Shown: positions 1-9,121 of the stretch, piece by piece | Layout: every line of letters starts with the position of its first letter | How positions within the stretch are numbered: the first letter of the stretch is position 1 | Assembly: GCF_006159205.1 (NCBI RefSeq) | Contig: NZ_CP040812.1 | Location: 3,968,001-4,032,000 of the forward strand | Direction of reading: 5' to 3' | From: Antarcticibacterium flavum | GTDB taxonomy: Bacteria; Bacteroidota; Bacteroidia; Flavobacteriales; Flavobacteriaceae | DNA: 64,000 nucleotides | Notes under the pieces: model-generated | The model's input: the letters and a program-made list of their open reading frames with translations, nothing else | Told to the model about the DNA's origin: nothing | Databases searched by the model: none | Made by a program: the position numbers and the translations under genes

Positions 1-366
1 TGCCACTTCCAGATATTGCTGTTGTATCTCGATATAGTCAGGATTCTCAAGGGTAATAAGCGGCTGGCCCTTTTTTACATCATCGCCCACCAACAGCGGG
101 TTTCTCTTAACGTAACCCCCAACAAAGGCATTTATCACCGCGCGATTCTCCGGTGGAACGTCTATTTCTCCTGTAGTTTGTACAATTTCAGGAAATTCCA
201 GGGTCTCAAATGTTCCAATTTTCATCCCACTGCTTTCAAACTGTTGCCGGGTGACAGTGATCTCATTGGTGTTTGAGGTTTCTTCCCCTGTACTTTCTGT
301 TTCCTCTTTACAGCCTATAAAAGAAAGTGAAAGGACCAATATGAGTTTATAATGTAAATTTTTCAT
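1..366 (-). CDS. RND efflux periplasmic adaptor, lipoprotein (partial)
   Basis: Only the N-terminal 122 codons are in the window; the gene runs off the left edge. It begins MKNLHYKLILVLSFSFIGC, a signal peptide ending in a lipobox (FIGC), so a lipid-anchored periplasmic protein is expected. The following residues (GEIDVPPENRAVINAF, then GGYV and KKGQPLITLENPDY) match the barrel-sandwich/biotinyl-like start of CusB/CzcB-type membrane-fusion proteins. Its ATG overlaps the TGA of the upstream RND pump by one base (TGATG), implying translational coupling. Inferred role: bridge between the pump and outer-membrane channel for metal efflux. The metal cannot be judged from this fragment. Confidence 0.85.
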   Translation of the reverse strand, partial: MKNLHYKLILVLSLSFIGCKEETESTGEETSNTNEITVTRQQFESSGMKIGTFETLEFPEIVQTTGEIDVPPENRAVINAFVGGYVKRNPLLVGDDVKKGQPLITLENPDYIEIQQQYLEVA

Positions 367-3300
367 CAATTTAAGATTAGGTAATTTATTGAAATGACCG
401 TTTGGTTATAAGAATTCAAACTTTCCAGATAATTAAGGATGATCTCATTAGCACTTTCCAGACTAAGGATATACTGGAAAAAATCCAGCTCACCATTCTG
501 GTAGCTTAAATTTGCTGTTTTAAGGATCTCTTCTGAAAGTTCCATGCCTTCTTCTTCAAAATAGGAGAGGGCTTCTTTATGTTTCCGCAATTCAGCCTGA
601 AGCCTTAGATACCTGGCCTGTAGATCAATTCTTATGTTATCAGCTTCTTCAGCAGCGCGATCCTCAGCTATGGTTGCAGCCTTTATCCGCGCAGATTTGG
701 CCGGAAATAAAAGCGGGATCTTTAAACCTAGCTGGTAACCATAGAGATTATAGTCCAGGCCGGAATTGCTTCCGCCGAAATAATCCAGGCTTATATCCGG
801 AAGCAGGCGGTTCCTGTTCAATTTTTTCTCAGCATTCTGCAGTGCTACAAGCGATTCAGCCAGATCCAGGATAACGTTATCCTGAAAGCCAATATTCTTT
901 ATCTCCAGTTTAGGCAGGGGTATTTTAAGAATATTTATTGGCATGGAAGCTTGCACCAGCCTCATTAATTCCTCGCGGGCAGCAACCACATCTTCACCCG
1001 CCTGCCGGTAGCGGGTTTGTAATTCCCTTTGTTTGGCCTGGGCAGTGATCTTCTCCAGGTAATTGGTTTCCCCCAGTTCAAATCTTCGGCGGGCAGAATA
1101 GGAGAACCTGTCATAAAGGCTGTCAAGGTAGGCATACACTTGCTCCCGCTCCATTTCATACTGTAATTGATAGTAAGCTGCAGCTACTGCACCTTCAAGT
1201 CTCAGGACCTCCAGGTTATTACGTAAGGTTTGCACCTCCAGGCCGGCTTTGTTCCTATTGAGGGCAGCAGTATAAACCGTGGGAAAGGCGAATTCCTGTT
1301 TGATCCCGAAAACCTCAACCGGCTGTTCATTGATTGCCAGGTTATTTTGATCATAATGATAATACACTTCAGTATTATCAAAATCAAAAGCCGTATTAAC
1401 CAAAGCCTTCGCTTCCTCCACCTCCAGGGCAGATGCTCTCAGGCTAGCATTATTTTCCAGTGCCAGGTTTCTTATTTCCTCAAAATTAAAAGGTTGTTCC
1501 TGCGAGAAGCCTGGAACTGCAAAGAGTAGCAGTATGAACAACAACGGCTTATTTTTATTTCTGAATTTTAATGCAGGTTTGCCCGTATCCCCAAAGATCG
1601 AATAAAGTACCGGGACTACCACCAGGGTTAACAGGGTAGCAGTTACCAGCCCTCCAATTACAACTGTAGCCAAAGGCCTTTGTACCTCGGCCCCGGCATT
1701 GGTAGAAACTGCCATAGGCAGGAATCCCAGTGCCGCCGCAGAGGCCGTAAGCAGCACGGCTCGAAGCCGGTCTTTTGCCCCTTTTCTTACCAGGTTATCA
1801 TTATGTTCCATACCATCCTTTTTAAGGTCTTTAAAATGTTCGATCAATACTATCCCGTTCAACACCGCTATACCAAACAGGGCTATAAAGCCCACCCCGG
1901 CAGAGATACTAAAGGGCATATCCCGTATCCACAACAATAATATTCCACCAACTGCAGCCAGGGGAATAGCAGAGTAGATAATTAGTGCTTCCTTAACCGA
2001 TTTGAAGGCGAAATATAGGAGAATAAAAATGAGTATAAGAGCCACCGGGACAGCAATTAATAAGCGCGCACGGGCACTTTGAAGATTTTCAAATTGTCCT
2101 CCATATGTAATACTGTAACCTACCGGTAGCTCGATGTTTTTATCAATAAGCTCCTGTACATCATCTACCACACTTTGGAGGTCACGGTTTCTCACATTAA
2201 TGCCCACCACGATCCTGCGCCGGGTGTCATCCCTGGAGATCTTTGCCGCACCGGTTTGATAGGTAATATCTGCCAGTTCCCGCAATGGTATCCTGCCGCC
2301 GGCCGGGAGGTCCACATAAAGATTTTGCAGGCTGGAAAGATCGCGACGTCCGGCTTCATTTAGCCTTACAACCAGATCAAATCTTTTTTCACCTTCGAAT
2401 ACACTGCCTACGGTCCTTCCTGCAAAGCCCATACTTATGAGTTCGTTGAGATCTGCAATGTTAAGTCCATAGCGAGCGATCTTACTTCTGTTGTATTTTA
2501 CGTTCATTTGAGGCAGCCCTTCTACCTTTTCCACCGTGATATCTGCAGCTCCTTCCACATCCCGTATGAGCCTCTCAATTTCATGTGCTTTGTTGCTTAG
2601 AATAGAAAGATCCTCCCCAAACACTTTGATAGCAATATCTGCCCTTACCCCGGTTATCAACTCATTAAACCTCATTTCTATTGGTTGGGTAAATTCCACT
2701 TCCATCCCGGGGATAACCGCCAGGGCTTCCTTGAATTTATCGGCCAGCTCATCTTTGCTTTCAGCACTTACCCATTCCCCTTGCGGTTTCAAGGTGATTA
2801 TCACATCGCTTTCCTCCATGGACATAGGGTCTGTAGGCACTTCCGCAGCACCAATTCGCGTTACCACCTGGTCTACCTCAGGGAATTTTTCCAGCAGGAT
2901 TGTTTCCATTTGGGTTGTGATCTTAATAGTCTCACTTAGGGAGGTCCCGGTTTTGAGAACAGGTTGTATTACAAAATCCCCTTCATCCAGTGTAGGTACA
3001 AATTCCCCGCCCATGGTCGTGAAAATGTAAATTGAAATGGCCAGTAATAAAGCAGATAATCCCAGGATCAATGTCTTAGCTGAAAGTGCAAACCTTATCA
3101 CAGGATCATAAGCCCGGGTCACCGCTCTCATTAGTCTTACTGAAATGTTTTTATCTGAAAGGTTAGAAGGTTTCAGGAACATGGAAGACATAACGGGAAC
3201 GTAGGTAAAACAAAGGATCATCGCCCCTATAAGTGCAAAACTGAAGGTGAGCGCCATGGGTTTGAACATCTTGCCTTCAACCCCGCTTAGGGAGAGGATA

Positions 3301-4697
3301 GGTATAAAAACTATCAAAATAATGAGCTGCCCAAATACGGCCGAATTCATCATTTTTGTCGCCCCTTCATAAGTGATCTTGTCCTGTACCAGCCTTTTTT
3401 CAGCTTTTCCAAGGTTTGCCAGCTCATCCTTTTGGGTTGTTATCCTAAAGGCGATAAACTCTACAATAATTACCGCCCCGTCTATTATGATACCAAAATC
3501 TATAGCACCCAGGCTCATAAGGTTGGCATCTATTCCAAAAATGTACATCATAGAAAGGGCAAACAATAGGCAAAGCGGAATGACAGAAGCCACCACCAGC
3601 CCAGACCGTAAGTTCCCCAGGAGCAGCACTACCACAAAGATCACTATGAGGCAGCCGAGCAGCAGGTTCTCTGTAATTGTAAAAGTGGTTTTCCCAATTA
3701 AAGTACTCCTGTCCAGGAAACCGTTGATGTAGACCCCTTCGGGCAGGCTTTGCGAAATGGAAGCAACACGTTCCTGTACAGCCTCAATTACTTTTTTACT
3801 ATTCCCATCCTTGATCATCATGACCTGTCCCAGGACCTTTTCGCCTTCACCATTCCCGGTAATAGCCCCATAGCGGGTGGCGTGGCCAAAACCGACTTCA
3901 GCAATGTCCCGAATGTAAACAGGATTAGCTCCTATATTGGTTACTACGATGTTCTCTATATCCTCCAGACTATTTACCAAACCTTCTCCACGAATGAAGT
4001 AGGCCTGGTTGATCCTTTCAATATAACCCCCGCCGGCAACGCTGTTATTTTTTTCCAGCGCAGTGAACACATCTGTTGTAGAGATATTCATGGCCATTAA
4101 CTTTTCAGTATTAATGGCTACTTCATATTGCTTTAATTTACCGCCCCAGCTGTTCACTTCAACAACGCCGGGGATACCTGAGAGTTGCCGCTTTACGATC
4201 CAGTCCTGTATAGTACGAAGTTCAGTGGCAGTGTATTTATCTTCATACCCGGGCTTGGTGTCCAGGATATATTGATAGATCTCACCCAATCCCGTGGTAA
4301 TAGGGCCCATCTCTGGCGTTCCGAAACCTTCCGGAATATTTTGTGATGCCGACTCAATTTTTTCAGCGATCAACTGCCGGGGCAGGTAGGTGCCCATCTT
4401 GTCTTCGAATACAATTGTGACTACAGATAGGCCGAACTTTGAGACAGAACGTATCTCCACCACCCCCGGTAAATTCGCCATTTCCAGCTCCACGGGATAA
4501 GTGATGAACTGCTCCATATCCTGGGTTGAAAGGTTCTGCGAGGTAGTGATAACCTGCACCTGGTTGTTGGTAATATCGGGTACAGCACCAATAGGGATTT
4601 GGGTGAGGGAATAGATCCCGTACCCAACCATAAAGCTGGTTAACAATAACACGATCAGCTTATTTTCTAAGCTGAATTTTATAATCCTTGAAAGCAT
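366..4697 (-). CDS. CzcA/CusA-family heavy-metal RND pump fused to a TolC-like outer membrane factor
   Basis: A 1443-aa protein, far longer than the about 1040 aa of an ordinary CzcA. Residues 1 to about 1035 are a complete HME-RND pump with twelve hydrophobic segments and two periplasmic loops. TM4 carries DFGIIIDGAVIIVEF, the D-F-G/D/E pattern of divalent-cation (Co/Zn/Cd/Ni) pumps rather than the Cu(I)/Ag(I) pattern. From about residue 1042 a new signal-like segment (KPLLFILLLFAVPGFSQ) leads into about 390 aa of TolC-type coiled-coil sequence (FEEIRNLALENNASL at its start, then heptad-rich helices and an NGELDFFQY motif). There is no Met at the junction, so this is a true fusion; such fusions are known in Flavobacteriia. 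It is coupled to the adaptor downstream and preceded by a His-rich secreted protein. Expected role: proton-driven export of divalent metal ions across the envelope. Confidence 0.93.
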   Translation of the reverse strand: MLSRIIKFSLENKLIVLLLTSFMVGYGIYSLTQIPIGAVPDITNNQVQVITTSQNLSTQDMEQFITYPVELEMANLPGVVEIRSVSKFGLSVVTIVFEDKMGTYLPRQLIAEKIESASQNIPEGFGTPEMGPITTGLGEIYQYILDTKPGYEDKYTATELRTIQDWIVKRQLSGIPGVVEVNSWGGKLKQYEVAINTEKLMAMNISTTDVFTALEKNNSVAGGGYIERINQAYFIRGEGLVNSLEDIENIVVTNIGANPVYIRDIAEVGFGHATRYGAITGNGEGEKVLGQVMMIKDGNSKKVIEAVQERVASISQSLPEGVYINGFLDRSTLIGKTTFTITENLLLGCLIVIFVVVLLLGNLRSGLVVASVIPLCLLFALSMMYIFGIDANLMSLGAIDFGIIIDGAVIIVEFIAFRITTQKDELANLGKAEKRLVQDKITYEGATKMMNSAVFGQLIILIVFIPILSLSGVEGKMFKPMALTFSFALIGAMILCFTYVPVMSSMFLKPSNLSDKNISVRLMRAVTRAYDPVIRFALSAKTLILGLSALLLAISIYIFTTMGGEFVPTLDEGDFVIQPVLKTGTSLSETIKITTQMETILLEKFPEVDQVVTRIGAAEVPTDPMSMEESDVIITLKPQGEWVSAESKDELADKFKEALAVIPGMEVEFTQPIEMRFNELITGVRADIAIKVFGEDLSILSNKAHEIERLIRDVEGAADITVEKVEGLPQMNVKYNRSKIARYGLNIADLNELISMGFAGRTVGSVFEGEKRFDLVVRLNEAGRRDLSSLQNLYVDLPAGGRIPLRELADITYQTGAAKISRDDTRRRIVVGINVRNRDLQSVVDDVQELIDKNIELPVGYSITYGGQFENLQSARARLLIAVPVALILIFILLYFAFKSVKEALIIYSAIPLAAVGGILLLWIRDMPFSISAGVGFIALFGIAVLNGIVLIEHFKDLKKDGMEHNDNLVRKGAKDRLRAVLLTASAAALGFLPMAVSTNAGAEVQRPLATVVIGGLVTATLLTLVVVPVLYSIFGDTGKPALKFRNKNKPLLFILLLFAVPGFSQEQPFNFEEIRNLALENNASLRASALEVEEAKALVNTAFDFDNTEVYYHYDQNNLAINEQPVEVFGIKQEFAFPTVYTAALNRNKAGLEVQTLRNNLEVLRLEGAVAAAYYQLQYEMEREQVYAYLDSLYDRFSYSARRRFELGETNYLEKITAQAKQRELQTRYRQAGEDVVAAREELMRLVQASMPINILKIPLPKLEIKNIGFQDNVILDLAESLVALQNAEKKLNRNRLLPDISLDYFGGSNSGLDYNLYGYQLGLKIPLLFPAKSARIKAATIAEDRAAEEADNIRIDLQARYLRLQAELRKHKEALSYFEEEGMELSEEILKTANLSYQNGELDFFQYILSLESANEIILNYLESLNSYNQTVISINYLILN

Positions 4698-4764
4698 AGA
4701 TAAGATTCAATTGTAAAAGGTTCACGTGGAGAAGTTCCCGTAATAGTCAATTAGGCTGAAATAT

Positions 4765-5163
4765 CTATGCTGTACGTGGTGGTTGGAAAATACCCGATTC
4801 TCCCGGGGAGGAGTAAGAATTTGTGTAGAAGAAATTTGGGGAGGTAACTAAAATTATTGCGAACTCTGGCGTCTCAAAATTCGAGTTGCTAATAACAAAA
4901 CCTGCAAAACTTGGTGCGCTTGCCTGGTGGTTAAAAGGCAGTTTTTCATGTTCCTTTTCCTCTTCCTGGTGTTCGCGGCTGTGTTGAGCTTTTAATTCCC
5001 CGTAATGTTTTGAAAGAAACACTGCAAAATTATCCCCATGTGTTTCAGCGTGAAATTTGGCATGTTCCAAAAGATCGCCGATCCTGATTAGATCTGGAAG
5101 ACCAAAATTAAAACCCTGGAGTAGTAAAATTGCTGAAAGCGATATGGAAATCAAAAATTTCAT
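4765..5163 (-). CDS. His-rich secreted protein of the metal efflux operon
   Basis: A 132-aa protein, taking the start at MKFLISISLSAILLLQG, a good signal peptide. The longer reading frame upstream (to 5283) is only translated heptamer repeat and is rejected. The mature part is rich in His and Glu (HAKFHAETHGDN, SKHYGELKAQHSREHQEEE, EKLPFNHQ) and ends FQPPRTA. It is 67 bp upstream of the CzcA-TolC gene on the same strand. I recognise it as a type of small protein that often heads czc operons in flavobacteria, but it has no established function. A periplasmic metal-binding or sensing role is inferred from composition and context only. Confidence 0.7.
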   Translation of the reverse strand: MKFLISISLSAILLLQGFNFGLPDLIRIGDLLEHAKFHAETHGDNFAVFLSKHYGELKAQHSREHQEEEKEHEKLPFNHQASAPSFAGFVISNSNFETPEFAIILVTSPNFFYTNSYSSPGESGIFQPPRTA

Positions 5164-5529
5164 TCTGCCATCAAAGTTATCAAAATAAATAAGATATAAG
5201 AAACAAGAAACAAGAAACAAGAAACAAGAAACAAGAAACCAGAAACAAGAAGCAAGAAACAAGAAACAAGAAGCAAGAAACAAGAGAAGAGAGAAAAGAA
5301 AAATGAATCTAGAGTCTGGAGGCTAGAGGCAAGACGAAGAGTCGGTTCCGGATTCGGATGGCCGGGTATGGTAGTTTCTAATTCTATAGCCGGCCTCTTT
5401 TTAGGAGTATTTAACCTTCTTGCAGGAGGTTTAAGAAAAGTTTAGAAAGCATAATTTTCTTTTTCAGCAAGCTGAAGTTAATTTTAGAAATCTCTCATTT
5501 TACAGGTAGAATTATAAAATATAAAAATT
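5164..5529. other. Intergenic region upstream of the metal efflux operon and the PAP2 gene
   Basis: It holds the heptamer array (5198-5281) and a GC-rich inverted repeat, GGCCGG at 5360-5365 with CCGGCC at 5390-5395, followed by a T-rich run that resembles a terminator pointing right although no gene ends there. On the minus strand TAACTTTG (5172-5179) matches the Bacteroidota -7 box but is only 8 bases from the His-rich ATG. No convincing gene is seen. Confidence 0.5.
5198..5281. repeat. Heptanucleotide tandem array (aagaaac, 12 units)
   Basis: Twelve consecutive 7-bp units, mostly aagaaac with single-base variants (aagaagc, cagaaac), followed by a looser purine tract to about 5301. It lies 35 bp upstream of the His-rich gene start (minus strand), over the place where an upstream promoter element could sit. 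Tandem heptamers can change copy number by slippage. Confidence 0.9.
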
Positions 5530-6138
5530 TTGGACCATCAATATTCAGAAATAAATACAACAAAAGTTAAGTCGCAGTATTTTAAAAACCTCTTTTTTCT
5601 TGTTTTCCTGTGGCTTTTTTTGCTGGCCCCAGAGGATTCACATAGCCAGTTCTTTAATAAGGAAGATTCTTTTATTGAGAATTCAGGAGACGCGGCAGTT
5701 ATATTACTTCCAGTTGCAGCAGGGACCACCACCTTGCTGCTTAAAGACAAGCAGGGTGCCTGGCAGTTCACAAAGAGTTTCCTGCTCAATTTGGCCGTGA
5801 CCGGGGCTGGGAAAGTTCTCATTAATAAACAGCGGCCGCTTGAGGGGGGTGATTATGCTTTTCCCTCAGGTCATACCTCTGTGGCTTTCCAGAGTGCATC
5901 CTTTTTCCACAGGAGATATGGCTTTAAATATAGTATTCCCGCTTACGTACTTGCAGGTTTTACTGCCTATAGCCGGTACAATGCAGCCCGGCATGACGGC
6001 TGGGATATCCTTGGAGGAGCAATTGTAGGAATAGGAAGCACTTATATTTTTACTACTCCCCGTGAAGACAGGAAGATGGAGCTTACTTTTTCCAGCGGGG
6101 AAGATGCGTATATGTTGGGCTTTAGGTATACGTTTTAG
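5530..6138 (+). CDS. PAP2-family phosphatase
   Basis: A 202-aa membrane/exported protein. It carries the three PAP2 signature blocks in order: KVLINKQRP (KxxxxxxRP type), FPSGHTS (PSGH), and SRYNAARHDGWD (SRxxxxxHxxxD), all catalytic residues present. The N-terminus has a hydrophobic segment (LFFLVFLWLFLLAPEDSHSQ) that looks like a signal peptide. No ATG is available; the start is the TTG at 5530, with an in-frame stop at 5515, so the exact start is uncertain. Family members dephosphorylate lipid phosphates or undecaprenyl pyrophosphate; the substrate cannot be told here. The C-terminal GFRYTF strand is reminiscent of an outer-membrane protein end. Confidence 0.88.
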   Translation: MDHQYSEINTTKVKSQYFKNLFFLVFLWLFLLAPEDSHSQFFNKEDSFIENSGDAAVILLPVAAGTTTLLLKDKQGAWQFTKSFLLNLAVTGAGKVLINKQRPLEGGDYAFPSGHTSVAFQSASFFHRRYGFKYSIPAYVLAGFTAYSRYNAARHDGWDILGGAIVGIGSTYIFTTPREDRKMELTFSSGEDAYMLGFRYTF

Positions 6139-6628
6139 TCGGTTTTCTGTTCTCTGTTTTCTGTTTTCCGTTTTCTGTTTTTTGTTTACCGTTTTCTGTT
6201 TTCTGTTCTATGTTTGAAGGAGTCCGGTGTAAATTTTGGTAATTGGAATTTGGTGCTTGGCTTTTGGAATTTTTTGGATTAGCCACGAATACACGAATAC
6301 ACGAATACACGAATATTCTGTTTTCTGTTTTCTGTTTTCTGTTTTCTGTTTTTCTGTTTTTTGTTTTCTGTTTACCGCTTAATTACCTGGATTAGGAGAA
6401 TTTTGGAATTCGGTCATGAAAAGCCACGAATGCACGAATATTTTAATCTGGTTTTATATCCAAATTGAGGGTTATGCTGAGAAAAACAAATACTGTTTTC
6501 CACACGCTCAAATTTTAGTGTATGTTCTGGATTCCAGCCGCGGAAATTTCTTCCTCACTTATTTTAAATTCTATAAAACAGATGGTTTTCAGTAAATTTA
6601 TAGAATTAAAACATTAACATTTTCAGCC
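6139..6628. repeat. Repeat-rich intergenic region: tttctg tracts and an 8-bp tandem array
   Basis: Contains two long tracts of ttttctg/ttttccg units (about 6139-6211 and 6317-6378), the reverse complement of the cagaaaac tracts seen between the permease genes. Between them is an 8-bp tandem array (ccacgaat then three acacgaat, 6283-6314) with a degenerate second copy near 6423-6439. No gene is seen; short open frames here only translate the repeats. Confidence 0.85.
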
Positions 6629-7531
6629 ATGAATTATTCCCATACCTTCATCTTAGCAATTTGCACAGGTCTATTTCTAAGTTTTTGTAGCCGGGCACAG
6701 GATCAAAGGATTATTGCTGAAGGAGCAGAGCTCACTGTGGTAAGCGATGATTTTGAATTCACTGAAGGCCCGGCTGCAGATAAGAATGGAGATGTTTATT
6801 TTACAGATCAGCCAAATAACAGGATCTTGAAATGGACCGCAAAGGATAACTCGGTTGCTGTTTTTATGGAAAAAGCCGGTAGGGCTAACGGACTTTATTT
6901 TGATGCTGAAGGAAACCTGGTTGCCTGCGCCGATGAGGATTCAGAATTATGGAAGATCAACGGGAATAAGGAGGTAGAGGTGCTGGTATCCGATTATAAG
7001 GGAAAAAGGCTTAATGGTCCCAACGATCTTTGGATTGATCCTAAAGGCGGAATCTATATTACAGATCCTTATTATCAAAGGCCTTACTGGGAGCGTACCG
7101 AAAAGGAGATCGCAGAGGAACGTGTCTATTACCTTGCTCCAGGAGCGACAGAATTAAAAATTGTGGCTAGTGATCTTGAAAAACCTAACGGGATCATTGG
7201 AACACCCGATGGAAAGAAATTATATGTTGCCGATATTGGTGCCGGGAAGACCTGGTCATACTCTGTTGCCGAAGATGGCAGCCTTACAAATAAGGAACTT
7301 TTCACTAACCTGGGCTCAGATGGAATGACAATAGATGAGAAGGGAAATATCTATTTAACAGGGGATGGGGTGACTGTTTTTAACCCTGAGGGGAAAAAAA
7401 TCGAACGCATAAAAATAGACCGCGACTGGACCGCCAATGTCACCTTTGGGGGAGAAGACCTTAAAACTTTATTCATTACAGCGATGAACTCAGTTTTCAT
7501 CCTGGAGATGGAGGTTAGAGGAGTACGGTAA
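6629..7531 (+). CDS. SMP-30/gluconolactonase/LRE family protein, secreted
   Basis: A 300-aa protein starting MNYSHTFILAICTGLFLSF with a signal peptide probably cleaved after SRAQ. The mature part is a six-bladed propeller of the SMP-30 family. The metal-site Glu lies in FTEGPAADKNGDVYFTD, the Asn in RLNGPNDLWIDPKGGIYITD, another NG in KPNGIIGTPDGKKLYVAD, and the Asp in GSDGMTIDEKGNIYLTG. Family members hydrolyse sugar lactones such as gluconolactone in the periplasm or cytosol; this one is likely periplasmic. It stands alone, between a repeat-rich spacer and a DNA repair gene. The exact substrate is unknown. Confidence 0.9.
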   Translation: MNYSHTFILAICTGLFLSFCSRAQDQRIIAEGAELTVVSDDFEFTEGPAADKNGDVYFTDQPNNRILKWTAKDNSVAVFMEKAGRANGLYFDAEGNLVACADEDSELWKINGNKEVEVLVSDYKGKRLNGPNDLWIDPKGGIYITDPYYQRPYWERTEKEIAEERVYYLAPGATELKIVASDLEKPNGIIGTPDGKKLYVADIGAGKTWSYSVAEDGSLTNKELFTNLGSDGMTIDEKGNIYLTGDGVTVFNPEGKKIERIKIDRDWTANVTFGGEDLKTLFITAMNSVFILEMEVRGVR

Positions 7532-7620
7532 CTTTTCAATAGAGGTTGCCATTTATCGACCAATTACTTTTACCTTATTTGTAGTTCAAGAGCGTAAATA
7601 ATTTTATAGAGATCACGATT

Positions 7621-8289
7621 ATGACAGCAAAAGAAGTGCTAGGAGAGCTTGAAGCCATGGGAGATGAAAAAGTCTATGCCCGCAACGAAAGGAATGGTGC
7701 CGGGAAGGAGCAATATGGTGTAAAGCTTGGTGATATTCGCAAACTTGCAAAGCGCATAAAACAAGACCATGAACTTGCGCTGGAACTTTGGAAAACAAAG
7801 AATCTTGAAGCCCGTTTGCTTGCCATCATCGTCATGAAGCCCGAAGTTCTCTCAACCACACAACTTGATGAAATGGTGAAAACCTTCGACGTGCCCCAAC
7901 TAGCCGACTGGTTTAATATGTATGTGCTGAAGGATCACCCTGAAAAAGATTCCTTGAGAGAGCAATGGATGAATTCTGAAAATGTCTGGGCAGCAAGGTC
8001 TGGTTGGAGCCTTACAGCCGGTAAGGTAGCACGGGATAATGAAAAGCTGGATTTGGACCGGCTACTGGATAGGATCGAAGCAGAAATGCCCCATGCTGCC
8101 CCGCAGGTTCAATGGACCATGAACACGGCTTTGGCTCAAATAGGGATCAAATCGGTTAATCATAGGGAAAGAGCTATAGCTATTGGGGAAAAACTCGGGA
8201 TCTATAAAGATTATCCGGTATCTAAAGGATGTACTTCCCCCTTCGCCCCGATATGGATCAATGAGATGGTAAGCAGGCAAAAAGACTGA
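7621..8289 (+). CDS. DNA alkylation repair protein (ALK/HEAT repeat, AlkD-like)
   Basis: A 222-aa, wholly helical, cytosolic protein. The motifs YGVKLGDIRKLAKRIKQDHELA, LWKTKNLEARLLAIIV and ADWFNMYVL are typical of the DNA alkylation repair family, a HEAT-like superhelix that in AlkD removes 3-methyl- and 7-methyl-purines without base flipping. The C-terminal half (GIKSVNHRERAIAIGEKLG, then KGCTSPFAPIWI) also matches. The length is usual. It is followed after 20 bp by the DUF4256 gene on the same strand, possibly co-transcribed. Whether it has true glycosylase activity cannot be judged. Confidence 0.9.
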   Translation: MTAKEVLGELEAMGDEKVYARNERNGAGKEQYGVKLGDIRKLAKRIKQDHELALELWKTKNLEARLLAIIVMKPEVLSTTQLDEMVKTFDVPQLADWFNMYVLKDHPEKDSLREQWMNSENVWAARSGWSLTAGKVARDNEKLDLDRLLDRIEAEMPHAAPQVQWTMNTALAQIGIKSVNHRERAIAIGEKLGIYKDYPVSKGCTSPFAPIWINEMVSRQKD

Positions 8290-8309
8290 TTAATTTGTTT
8301 TTCTATTAA

Positions 8310-8897
8310 ATGAAACTACTGAAGAAGATGAAAAATAAAGAGGAATTTACAAAAGAGCAGCAGGAGGATCTTCTTAAAGTTTTAAAGGCAAGGTTTGAAA
8401 AGAACATGCAACGCCATAAAGATATGGTATGGGCAGCAGTAGAGAATAGGCTGAAGGATATTTCTTCAGCAAAAGAATTTAAGGCGCTTCACCAAATGGA
8501 AATGACCGGGGGAGAGCCAGATGTGGTGGCGCAGGACAGGGAGACAGGAAAATATATTTTCTTTGATTGCACGGGAGAAAGTCCGAAGGGACGAAGAAGT
8601 TTGTGCTATGACCGTGAGGCACAGGAAACCAGGAAGGAGTATAAGCCAAAAGACAATGTAGTAGATCTGGCTGCAGCGATGGGTTTCGAACTATTGACCG
8701 AAGAAGACTATCGCTACCTGCAACAGTTGGGAGAATTTGACACCAAAACCTCGAGTTGGGTGCACACCCCTGCAGCTATAAGAAGCCTGGGGGGAGCACT
8801 TTTTTGCGATCGCCGGTATGGCCATGTTTTCACCTATCATAATGGAGCACAGTCTTATTATGCAGCACGTGGGTTTCGGGGAAAGCTGAAGGTTTGA
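8310..8897 (+). CDS. DUF4256 family protein
   Basis: A 195-aa cytosolic protein that I recognise as DUF4256 from EMTGGEPDVVAQDRETGKY, FFDCTGESPKGRRSLCYD and GGALFCDRRYGHVFTYHNGA. It may begin at the ATG at 8310 or at the second Met (8328, MKNKEEFT), which looks equally good. No biochemical function is established for the family. It follows the alkylation repair gene by 20 bp, and a terminator candidate lies 144 bp downstream. Confidence 0.85.
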   Translation: MKLLKKMKNKEEFTKEQQEDLLKVLKARFEKNMQRHKDMVWAAVENRLKDISSAKEFKALHQMEMTGGEPDVVAQDRETGKYIFFDCTGESPKGRRSLCYDREAQETRKEYKPKDNVVDLAAAMGFELLTEEDYRYLQQLGEFDTKTSSWVHTPAAIRSLGGALFCDRRYGHVFTYHNGAQSYYAARGFRGKLKV

Positions 8898-9040
8898 TTT
8901 TTTGAAAGAGTCAAGAGCCAAGAGCCAAGAGATAAGAGCCAAAAATCAAGAGGTAAGAGAAAAGAGTTTGGTGCCTGCACAAAAAACAGAGAACAGAGAA
9001 CAGAAATTCTTATCCATAGTCTACGCTTTTATTCCATTTT
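8898..9040. repeat. Purine-rich short repeats (agagccaag / acagagaac)
   Basis: Loose tandem copies of agagccaag-, agataag- and acagagaac-type units follow the DUF4256 stop. They belong to the same low-complexity family as the arrays at 5.2 kb and between the permease genes. The open frame across them (67 codons) is translated repeat and not a gene. Confidence 0.75.
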
Positions 9041-9075
9041 CCGGACTTCAGAAGACGCAGCAGTCCGGGTTTTTA
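9041..9075 (+). terminator. Rho-independent terminator candidate
   Basis: Perfect 7-bp arms CCGGACT (9041-9047) and AGTCCGG (9062-9068) with a 14-base loop, followed by gttttt. It is downstream of DUF4256 and just before the convergent porin gene end at 9122. Confidence 0.6.
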
Positions 9076-9121
9076 AAAGGCTTCGGAATGAGTGTACAAT
9101 TATGAGCGGCTGCAATTGCAT

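Noticed and set aside
2536..3030. 164-codon plus-strand frame inside the RND pump gene
   Set aside because: Antisense shadow of a well-supported coding region; Ser-rich composition typical of such shadows.
5164..5283. N-terminal extension of the His-rich protein (40 residues of FLASCF-type repeats)
   Set aside because: It is the translation of the heptamer DNA array; a proper signal peptide starts at 5163.
8902..9105. 67-codon frame after DUF4256
   Set aside because: Half of it is translated purine-rich repeat and the rest covers a terminator; no protein features.
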